From positions 55,124,501 through 55,188,500 of the forward strand of contig CM077593.1 in assembly GCA_039654915.1 (NCBI GenBank): a DNA stretch of 64,000 nucleotides. Direction: 5' to 3'. This DNA comes from Aquilaria yunnanensis. Taxonomy: Eukaryota > Streptophyta > Magnoliopsida > Malvales > Thymelaeaceae. This document shows, in pieces, positions 11,450-20,451 of the stretch; positions within the stretch are counted from its first letter, which is position 1; the number at the start of each line of letters is the position of its first letter. The notes below the pieces were generated by a model that saw nothing but the letters and a program-made list of their open reading frames with translations, had not been told where the DNA came from and made no database searches. Both the position numbers and the translations under genes were made by a program.

Positions 11450-11714
11450 ATAAGTATCCGTCATGCCTATTATTCAGATAGCCACATTCTTTGCGCCTGA
11501 TATCTGGATAACTGACTTCAGCACATATAACGCCAGTTTCGGCCAATATCTTTTGGCAAAGCTTTGCCTATTTTTATCAGCCATATTTGGTTCTTGCTCC
11601 TTCGGAGAAGATGTATTCCTTTTGTACGTAGGTACTTACACCTTGTTCGGCTAGACTCCTTAGGTGAGACTATTTTCCTTAGAAAAAATTTCTAAGAGTA
11701 GAATTTTTTGTGGG
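11450..11714. other. T1 spacer between integrase end and antisense gene
   Basis: About 265 bp with no credible frame. It corresponds in position to 52316-52584 in T5 but is little conserved. Nothing further is seen in it. Confidence 0.4.
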
Positions 11715-12831
11715 CATCTGAATGCCATGTGTTCCTATGTTCTCGACCTTCAGCATCACCGAGCTTGTAGACTCCTGGCTGAACCTCATCAATAACCAAG
11801 TAGGCCCCTTCCCAGTTCACCCGAAGTACTCCGTGAGACGGTCTTCGGGGCTCAAACTCAGCCTTTCAGAGGACAAGGTTCCCCTTCCTGATTCGTTTTC
11901 GCTTCACATGCGAGTTTGCAGTGATAGTTACCCTTTGCTGAAAAGCTTTTCTTCTAAGCTCAGCCACTTCTCTGTGTTTGTCAATTAGGTCCAGCTTGGT
12001 TCTCAACCCAAGGTCATTCCCCTCTTCGTTGAACACTTGTATCCTTATGGATGGCTAAACCACTTCAATAGGAATAATGGCCTCCGTGCCGAATACGAGA
12101 GAGAAAGGCATCTTACCTGCGGCCTATCGGGGGGTTGTCCTATAGCTCCATAGCACACTAGGAAGTTCTCCTAGCCATTTTCCTTTTTCTTCCTTCAATC
12201 TCATTTTCAAACCATCCTTTATGGTTATGTTTGACACCTCTACCTGTCCGTTGCTCTAAGGATGGGCTATCGGGGTGAAGTGCATTTTTTTCCGGAGGTC
12301 GGTAATGAATTCTTGGAACCCCTTGTTAATAAACTGGGAACCATTATCGGCCACTATCACCCTCTGTATGTCGAATCTGCATACGATGTTATTCCAGATG
12401 AACTTCTGTACGTCCTTCGCCGATGTGGTTGCCAGAGGCTTTACCTTAATCCATTTAGTGAAGTAATCAACTGCGACTATGCAGAACTTCACTCCTCCTG
12501 GTGCAGTTGAGAGCTGCTCGATGAGGTCAATGCCCCATACTGCGAATGGGCAAGGTTAGTTAGTCGGAGTTACCATTTTTTAGGGTAACCTTTGGATGTT
12601 AGCTTGTCTTTGGCAATTGTCACATTTCTGGACAAATTGCCTTACGTCCTTCCTCAAGGTAGGCCAGAAGTATCCCTGGCGGAGTAATACTCTTGCTAGA
12701 GCGTCAGTTCCTCTGTGGGAAGCATAGGCCCCCTCATGAACTTCTTTGAGGACTGTCTCTACATCCTCTTCGCTGACACACCTTTGTAGTGGACTCGCGT
12801 ACCCTTGTCGGTATAACTCCTCCCCGATCAC
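11715..12831 (-). pseudogene. T1 integrase domain, decayed
   Basis: Integrates the cDNA copy into host DNA. The N-terminal zinc-binding part is readable at 12831-12580 (HEGAYASHRG ... CDNCQRQ, an HHCC arrangement). The catalytic core is at 12492-12256: DYFTKW carries the first Asp and ADNGSQF the second. The third catalytic region and C-terminal part (12255-11715) match T5 but are broken by stops and frameshifts, so no full-length protein can be made. The domain follows the archaeal-type RNase H, the normal pol order for Tat elements. Confidence 0.82.
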
Positions 12832-13760
12832 GAAATATCATCTGGAACGCCTTCGCACTTTTGCCTCCTCAAGAGGTCTCCTGGAAGCTCCAAAGTCATA
12901 AGATACTTTTTTATGGCATTTTTCCATCCTTTTTCCAAGGTAGCTATGCTCGGGTGACTTAGCACTTCGGTGGACTTCTTTGACTTGGCCAAAATATCTG
13001 CTTCAATATTGTCCCAACGAGGCACATTCTCGATGTGTACCGCATCAAACTCTTGGATGAGTTTTGATAGGAGGTCATGATACTTTGCCAAGGTTGGGTT
13101 CTTCGCATCGAGTCCCCTGCCATCTATCGGACCACTGGCTGAGAATCACTGTTGCCTTTAGGTTTCATAGACCCACTCTTCTGGCCAGGCGCAAACCTGC
13201 TATGAGGGCTTCATATTCCGCCACATTGCTGGTGACATTAAACACGAATTTGATGGCCTTCATGGCTTCCATACCTTCAGGACTACTACAAATTCCTCTA
13301 GCTCCTTGATGTTCGGAACTGGAGGCCCTATCAACAAACAAAGTCCACGCAGGTTCATTCTTTCCGAGGTTAGGTGGACTGTCTTTGGCAATGGGCACCT
13401 CGGCAATGAAATCTGACAATGCCCATGCTTTTATTGCCTTCCTTGGCTCATAGGTGATATCATACTCACCGAGTTTCATGCACCACTTCGGAAGCCTTCC
13501 TGGGTGGTCTACCTTCTTCATGATACCCAAAGGAGGCAGGTTACTTCGGATGGCAATGGGGTGCCCTTGGAAATAGAGTTGTAACCATCTGCTTGCAAGT
13601 ACCAGGACATAAATAGCCTTTTGTAGCGAAGGGTACCTGACTTCAGCACCATCCAAAGACTTGCTCACATAATATATTGGCCAATGCTTTGCGCCTTCTT
13701 CCTTTACAAGGACCGAGCTTACCGCCTTTTCATTGTGCGTGTTTGGAATCCCAACAGGGC
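12832..13760 (-). pseudogene. T1 RNase H and archaeal-type RNase H (aRH), decayed
   Basis: The retroviral-type RNase H is recognised by SSVLVKEEG, YYVSKSLDGAEVRYP and GRLPKWCMKLGEYDITYEP (about 13745-13430). It is followed by a second RNase H, WTLFVDRASSSEHQGAR (about 13355-13290), then VAEYEALIAGLRLARRVG (to 13165) and a decayed tail to about 12832. A second, archaeal-type RNase H is a hallmark of the Tat clade. The usual VDG is VDR here. Upstream of SSVLVKEEG about 100 residues of connection sequence, present in T2 and T5, are missing, so the reverse transcriptase joins RNase H through a deletion. Confidence 0.82.
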
Positions 13761-14580
13761 CTTGACCTTTTTCTAGATTAGCATCGATACCTCTTTCCGA
13801 CACCATGAATCCGAAGAACTTACCCGCATTCACCCCGAACACGCATTTTTCGGGGTTAAGACAAATTCTGAATCTCCTCAGTTGGTGGAATGTTTCCTTT
13901 AAGTCTATGATATGACTACTAGGGAATTTGCTTTTAACTATCATATCACTGACATAGGCTTCCATGTTTCTGCCGATTTGGGAGCCGAAGACCCTATTCA
14001 TCAACCTCTAGTACGTGCCCCCTGCATTCTTAAGCCCGAAGGGCATTCTAATATAGCAGTATGTACCAACTTCAGTGATGAAGGCAGTTTTTTCCTCATG
14101 TTTGGGGTCCCTCTTGATTTTATGATACCCACCAAAGGCGTTGAGGAAGCTAAGGAGGCCATACTCGGTGGTTGAGTCCACCAACTGGTCCATTGGGGGC
14201 AAAGGATACGAATCCTTTGGATAAGCATCATTCAAGTTTCGGAAGTCAATGCACATTCGGAGTTTGTCACTTCATTCTTTCGTGGTGATAACCACGTTAC
14301 TAAGCCATTCAGGATATTTGACTTCCCATATTACGTCTACCTCCATCAACCGTTGGACTTCAGATTTTATGAAGTTGTTCTTGTGTGCCGAAAGGCTTCT
14401 ATTTTTTTGGCGAACAGGCTTCGCATTGAGGCGTATCTTAAGACAATGCTGAATTATGCGAGGGCCTACCCCAGGCATGTCCTTTGGCGAGTAGGCAAAT
14501 AGATCTTTGTTCATTAAAAGGAAAGATACAGGCTTTTGCTTGTCAGCTTCGGCCAAATGTTTCCCCATATGGGTACTTCA
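13761..14580 (-). pseudogene. T1 reverse transcriptase, decayed
   Basis: Copies element RNA into DNA. Readable blocks are SAHKNNFIKSEVQRL (about 14380), MCIDFRNLNDAYPKDSYPLP (14256-14197), FITEVGTYCYIRMPFGLKNA (about 14085-14026) and NMEAYVSDMIVKSK (13970-13929). The catalytic YVDD is YVSD here (13956-13945), losing an essential aspartate. The frame changes near 14005. Compared with the T2 copy the order and spacing of motifs are normal up to the deletion near 13750. Confidence 0.85.
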
Positions 14581-15130
14581 GCCTGGGATAAGCTCTGCAC
14601 TCTCAGTTTTAATTTTTTTCATGTCAGTTTTCTCTCGTTCTGTGGGCTCTATATGTGTACTTTCACTAGGTTCTACCTCACCCTTATGAAGACCTTCTGG
14701 ACTTCAGCTTGATCAATGAATATTTCTGCGCCCCCCTCCTTCATCCTGAAGGTCACTGTCAAGTACTTCACATCGGGTTGGACGTGAAAGTTCCCTTGAG
14801 TTTGCCTTCCAAGGATGGCATTATATGAAGAAGAGACATCAATGACAATGAATTTGGTCATGGCAGAGGCAAAGAGGTCTCTATTATTCTGAGTAGAAGT
14901 TCCCCTTAACATCAGAGGTAGGTCAATCCACCCAAGGACAGGGAGTTCGAAAGGACCTATCCCGAAGGTAAGGGATGTGACAGGCTTGAGATCAATTTTT
15001 GTGATTCCCAAGCTTGGCAACAGGTGGGAGAATAGGACATCAACATTGGATTCGTCATCCAGGAGCACCCTTTTTATGTCCGAACTCCCAATCCTTGCCA
15101 TAATAAGGAGTGGTCATCCTGTGGGAACAC
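14581..15130 (-). pseudogene. T1 aspartic protease domain, decayed
   Basis: A single open stretch from 15101 to 14673 covers it. The active-site region reads VLLDDESNVDVLF, where T2 has DDGSNADVLF, so Gly is replaced by Glu next to the catalytic Asp. Downstream, SSYNAILGRQTQGNFHVQPD is the flap/second-half block typical of Tat proteases. It lies between gag and reverse transcriptase. The linker 14672-14581 is low-complexity and broken. Confidence 0.8.
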
Positions 15131-16908
15131 TATGGTAGACCCGTCTTTCGAAGCGAGCTTGTTGGATGGGTTGCCGAATTCCATCACTGAGATCTCCTTG
15201 GCTTTTCTCTTCCTCTCTGCCGAAGATAGTCCTGTGGTGATCATCTGGATTACTCCAGCCAGAGGTGGAGGATTCTTCTTGGGACTTCAGTTTCGACGTC
15301 GATCAGAATCATAGTCCTCATCTTCCTTTCTTTCCTCCCCTCTGCTTCCCCTAGGAGAGGGCATGCATAGGTACAGATGAAGTTGACCCTGCTTGATTAG
15401 GATTCGATGTACTTGCTAAGTTGGAAGCAGTCCTCGGTGTCATGACCGTGATCTCAATGGAATTGGCAAAATTTCTTCATATTCTTCTTGTTTTCCAAGG
15501 TCATGGCCTTCGGACGCTGGATTGGATTGCCTTGCCCTTCCATGGCCAGTAGTATGTTTGTTCTAGAGGTGTTCAGGGGAGTAAATGACATGGGTTTTTT
15601 ACCCTTCTGCTTCCATGGTCTTCCCCCACCCTCAGCTGAATACCGAGGTTGATGACTCTAACCTTTGGGCTGATGGTGATCAGACTTCGGTCCTCCAATC
15701 CTCAGCTCTTTGGCTACCATATGCTGCTCGTCCCTTCGGTAGAATTCTCCCAGGGTGTATGGGGGATCCTTGGAGAATTCATCGAAAAGTTCAGAGTCCT
15801 TCCAAATTCCTCTGGTCATTACAAGGATACAAATTTCGAGACGGAAGTCTGGCACGCTTAGAGCCACTCGGTTGAACCTTTCGACAAAGTCCCGAATGGT
15901 CTCCCCACCCTTTTGGGCTATGTCAAACATCAATACGGGCATTTTCACTATCGGTCTGCTCCCGATGAACTGCTGAGTGAAGGGAGAGGACAACTTGTGG
16001 AAACCCATTATGGTTCCAGGGGCCAGGGAGTTGTACCAGGCAGTTGTCGGCCCTGAGAAGGTGACCTCAACGCATTTGCAGAGGGTGGCATCATCAGCGC
16101 CGTGTAGCACCATGCTGTCGCTGTACTTTGTGAGGTGGGCTTGGGGGTCACTGCGCCCATCGTACGTCTCCAAGCATGGCACCTGGAAGTCGCTTGGCAT
16201 GGGAGCCTCAACTATTGTTCGGATAAAGGGTGACTATTTTCCGGTGAAGGTCTCCGACAACCTTGACCAGACAGGCTTCCGAGCCACATGCCTTTCCTCT
16301 TTCTCCAACATCTTTAGGATCATTTTGATGGGGATGGTGGTGCTGGGCTCTTCTTGCTGCCTGGAGGCCTCCGGCAATAGAGCACAAAGTCTCCTTTTCA
16401 GGGAGTCACTAGTACAGCGGAGGGATTATGATCTCTCTTCCGGTGATCAACTTCATCGACAGGAAGCCCTAGCCCCTTTGGACCCCGTTTGCCTAGTACA
16501 TCGGCCTCTAGGGGGTACGTCGTCAGTGGAGGACTCGTCACGGAAGTCCCTATTCCCTAAGCTTCAGTGAGTGGACATCAGGCTTCTCTCCCGACGGGGA
16601 GTTGGTGAAGAGGCCCTTCGACTCGAAGGTGGTTGTGACCACCTTTGGTCCAACTGTTGCATCATTTCAGCCATAACAAAGTGCTGAAAATCATGTAGGA
16701 AGCTCATTGTCATTGTTAGAGGACATTCATCCTCAAGCAAAGAAGTCCCAACGGTGGGTTGTTCAGTCGCCGGTTGAGTTTCTAGCACGGACAGGGACTT
16801 TGAGACTCCCTTGTCCTTAGAATGTTGGGTTTCAATGACAGTGACCTAAGGGTAAGTTCCCACAGACGGTGCCAAATGATGCCCGTCAGCATCTTCGTTG
16901 TACGACAT
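15131..16908 (-). pseudogene. T1 gag, decayed; start codon inside the 5' LTR
   Basis: Gag packages RNA into virus-like particles. The start codon is 16908-16906, inside the LTR, and the frame reads MSYNEDADGHHLAPSVGTYP through the primer site. The capsid-like domain is open from 16200 to 15658 (DFQVPCLETYDGRSDPQAHL ... TAWYNSLAPG ... RDFVERFNRVALSVPDF). The zinc-knuckle-like CQFH-x-DHGHDTEDC lies at about 15475-15430, where an Arg codon is now TGA, a change expected from CGA after C-to-T deamination. Frameshifts separate the N-terminal part (open 16788-16564) from the capsid part. Confidence 0.82.
16859..16876 (-). other. T1 primer-binding site
   Basis: On the minus strand TTTGGCACCGTCTGTGGG follows the LTR end CATCA. 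T2 has TTTGGCGCCGTCTGTGGG. The TGGCGCCG core complements the 3' end of a tRNA ending CGGCGCCA, as in plant tRNA-Asp. The rest does not extend well, so the tRNA identity is tentative. Confidence 0.7.
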
Positions 16909-17403
16909 GGTAGGCCTAAGAGGGACTTCCAGTATAAAGATGCTAGTAGAGGACACTTCCGACGTGAGATTGCCTGAAACACTCAAAAGAACAGGGTTAA
17001 AAGGTCCTTGGAGTGTGTTTTTGAGGAAGGAGCCTCTGACACCCAAATTAGTATTTGGCAAGTAAGGAGTAGTGATTAGAGAGTAAAGAGCAGAATTCTC
17101 TTAAGAGTTCAACCTGTGTCCTTACCAAGGTCATTCCCCAAGTACTTAGAGGAGAGCGTTGGGAGAACTCCATTTGACACAGCTGCTCAAATCATGACAC
17201 GTCTTCGGCCAGAGCGGTCCGTACCTTTGGGGATAGGGATCTCCAGCTGGCCATAGGCTGTTACGGCCAGAAGTCAAGGCCGTGGGAGGCCTGTGTGTCA
17301 GGGGCGTGTGCAAGGTCCTTGTGTCAGAGGCTCCTTCACCATTTTTGTCGTGTCTTCAAGACCCCTTCGATGAAAGAAACCTCTTTAGGATATGAGAGCT
17401 TCT
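16877..17403 (-). repeat. T1 5' LTR, part next to gag
   Basis: It ends CATCA at 16877. The other part of this LTR is 19892-20097, the two being split by solo LTR L3. Joined length without the duplicated 5 bp is about 728 bp. It contains the first gag codons (16908-16877). Confidence 0.88.
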
Positions 17404-19891
17404 TGTTACCCACTCCGGGGTAGTCTAGTTATGGTGCCAAAACTATGCATTTAAACTCCCAAGATTGGTTTGTCCTGTAGGTCATCAGAACAACACCACT
17501 AGTGTACAAACTCAAGTGACCATCTTGAGCACTATCCAAATACATGCATATTGGTCTAACCATAACACACATAATTTACATTTATGCACACTATGGAAGC
17601 TAAGAAGGAAAACACTAGCACGAGTCTTAGTTTTTGCTTCAACACATTAGGCAATCTTGTTAAGTTCTAGTGACCAGCCACTCCGCTTGTAACTTCCACT
17701 AATAAACTGTATCATTCTAGCCACATACTCCCCTATTTTCTTTGCTCCATGACCAAATAGAGACTTAGATCAAACCAAGGAATTTTTTTTTACATCAATA
17801 GCCCACCTATGGACTTAGTTATGGATTTTTTAAGTTGGTTACAAAATTCTGACCAAATGAACAGTAACTTAGCCAAATTTTCAATGTCATATCTCCAGTT
17901 ACAGGGCTCCAAATTTAGAAACACCAAATCCCAATTCAACCTCTATATATTCTCTAGACGTGGTCAAAATTTCATACAAATATTCCTTCTACACAAGGAG
18001 ATATAGAACTTTAAGTGTAGAGTCAAAATTTTAGTCACTTTATGACCATTTTGCCCATACAAAATTTCATAAGTGTGCAAACACTTCATTCACAAGGGGA
18101 AAAACCTCCAAAGCCATCCCATATATGTCCATTACACATAGTCATTACATGCTCTTGCTTTTAACAACTTTATGTGGCCAAAACAGAATTTACAAGTAAG
18201 CAGCCCATCATTCACACTTAGGCAGCTTTGAACCACATCACTTACATAGCCAAAACATTACTCACATGTTCACATACTTGTCTCATCTTACATATAATAC
18301 ATGTAAATACATACATGCACTACAATATGGTCTTAACTCTACTAAATATGCACCCTAGGTTACAGGATGTCCTAAAACACAATGGACTCCAAGAATAGGA
18401 TTTTGGACAGCTGCTGCATAACACAATAAGTACCACCATTAAAAATACCAAATGTGCTCCTAAAATCACCAAAATTTTCATATCATAATTAGACATATGG
18501 AAGTTCATGTACCTGAAATTTCAGATTAGAACTCAAGCCACAATAGTTAGTTTGAAGGTGATCTTTTAGCTGGACCTGAAATGATAGAATTGAGGTGAGT
18601 AAGTTTCATTGAGAAACTTAGTAAGGGTAGCACTTGGATTCAATAGGCAATGTAACCATCATTAAAACCTGCATCCAAAGACACTAAAACACAAAAACCA
18701 TAATGCAAATATACAAGATATAGCAACCAAATGCAGCAGCCATTCACAACCAACAAACACATGAAATGCAGCAGCAACAATAACCATAGGTTAGTCCATA
18801 AAACACATAATAAACATAACCAAATCACTATGGCAGCCCTCCTCAAGCTAATGCTTGGTCTTAGGAGGATTTTAACAGTATTTAGTACTAACTTTGGGCT
18901 CTAGAAACACTCATTTAACTACCATCTTTGTGCACTTCACACTAGGTCACAAAACCTTCAATAAGTGCACTCCCCTCACTAAGCTTGGTTCATCAAGCTC
19001 ATGGCTCTCTTCCAAGGTTAGCCTTAGCTCCATGGTTTCTTGAAAAAATAGAAAACAACCCATGAGAGCAAGAGAACCCTTACCTTGATGGGTATGCTAA
19101 ACTTGGAGCTTGATCCTAGGTGCACTCAGGTCTTAGCACTAGATAGCTTCCAATTGCTCTTTCCTGCTTTCTTTTGCCTTCAATTTCAATCTTAGAGGTA
19201 TGGTGGATATGGAGGAAGTGTGGCTGTGTTTTTGGGAAGGAGGAGGACAAAAATGAGAAAGGGATAAGTGATTTGGCCACTTAAATGGCCTTAAATGAGC
19301 TTAAAGGCACAAAACACACTTAACAAGCTTAACCTTGCTTTATGTCATTTTGTTTCTCACTAATTATGGTTTCTTTCTCTTAAACTAATTGGTAGACATG
19401 TGCCCAACATTTTTGACTAATTATAAAGTCATGGCTGCCTCCCCCATGGTGGGATAACCCCACAATTCCACCCTTAGACTTAAGTCAAAAGCTTGAACAC
19501 CTTAAGGTTTACACTAGGACATTTAGGTCCTTAATTGATTTAGTGTTTCCTTTGTCCAAACTTTTCTTCTATGACCAATTTGATCCTCCAATAGCATTTT
19601 CATACCATTGATGTCCTTCCCATAACTCTCAAAGTCTCTTTCTTGAGAGTTTTGCAATTGAGTGCCCAAATTTCCAAAGCCTTACAAAAAAGTCCATAGG
19701 TTGCTTGACAAACATGCAATCCTTAAGGCTTTTCTTGGGGGCCAAGTTACCAACTTGGAACACTTTTAAGGAGGTGTTGATCATGTCTTTTACCTCCCAC
19801 ACTTCGATTCCTATGGTGAAAATTACACAATATAATGGTTTTTAGCCATTATGACAAACTTGTAATTCTCTAATTTTGTGAGGTGGTAACA
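17404..19891 (-). mobile_element. Family K solo LTR, L3, minus orientation, inserted in the T1 5' LTR
   Basis: 2488 bp. On the minus strand it starts TGTTACCACC (19891) and ends GGGTAACA (17404). Flanks are CTTCT (17399-17403) and CTTCA (19892-19896). The unbroken T1 3' LTR reads 'gagagcttcttgccgagg' here, confirming the insertion point and that CTTCT is a target-site duplication with one later change. No internal sequence remains. Confidence 0.92.
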
Positions 19892-20097
19892 CTTCATGCC
19901 GAGGTTGCTCCAGTCACTCGGAAGGCCCCTCGACAGAGAGGATTCCCTTCGGAGGATGTCTTCCCCTGCTAAGGATGGTGAGTCTACTTTTCTTGAAGTT
20001 GGTCAGGCCATCTTATTGAGGGTGGTGGTCCTATTATTCCCCGAGGGTGGTGGTCGTCAGAGCTTGAGTTTGAAGGGTAATAGCCATTTGGCTATCA
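19892..20097 (-). repeat. T1 5' LTR, outer part
   Basis: It begins on the minus strand with TGATAGCCAAATGGCTAT at 20097. Positions 20080-20095 form a 6-bp-stem hairpin (ATAGCC/GGCTAT). The 5 bases beyond, ATAAC (20098-20102), duplicate GTAAC at 4572-4576. Confidence 0.88.
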
Positions 20098-20108
20098 ATA
20101 ACATCAAT
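20098..20108. repeat. T1 target duplication, last base of L1 and right TCAAT duplication of L1
   Basis: ATAAC (20098-20102) is the right copy of the T1 target duplication. A at 20103 is the displaced terminal base of L1. TCAAT (20104-20108) is the right copy of the L1 target duplication, identical to 2135-2139. Confidence 0.85.
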
Positions 20109-20451
20109 CCTATGGTAGGCTACATAAGAAGTTAAGGAATCCTTCAATGTGGGCAGTACCACCGGGCTAGGTGGATTATTCCAGAAGTTCCAGAACTTGC
20201 ACATACCAACCTGAATGGGTTAGGGAACACTGGAGAGAGCTTAGAATGCACTGACTTAGGTGATAAACACTTGGTCATGTAGGCTACAAAGCAATAAGAG
20301 TAGCACTCTCACACTTTTTCGTCAAGAGTAACAGCTTGAGGCCAAGTTCCCTAAGGGCTTAACTAGCACATGAAGATGATTGACAACCATCAAGGTGGGC
20401 ACCGACAAGGGGTGCGGGATGTAGTAGCTCTTAAAAGAGAGTAAGATGAGC
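20109..20451. repeat. Internal sequence of X, right part
   Basis: It continues the sequence broken at 2139. It is non-coding, with no domain recognised, and ends where element A inserted at 20452 (last five bases TGAGC; the partner duplication is lost with the truncated right end of A). Confidence 0.35.

Larger units (their letters stand above)
4577..20097 (-). mobile_element. T1: complete Tat-clade Ty3/gypsy element, minus strand, carrying two nested solo LTRs
   Basis: In element direction (right to left): 5' LTR (20097 to 16877, split by a solo LTR), primer site, gag, protease, reverse transcriptase, RNase H, archaeal-type RNase H, integrase, spacer (split by a second solo LTR), an opposite-strand gene, polypurine tract and 3' LTR (5353 to 4577). 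Flanking 5-bp duplications are GTAAC (4572-4576) and ATAAC (20098-20102), one base different. Without the two inserts it is about 10.6 kb. The two LTRs differ at many sites, mostly transitions, so it is old. Every pol domain carries lesions, so it is not autonomous. Confidence 0.9.

Noticed and set aside
16859..16876. tRNA gene at primer-binding sites
   Set aside because: Only the complement of a tRNA 3' end is present; no cloverleaf is possible.
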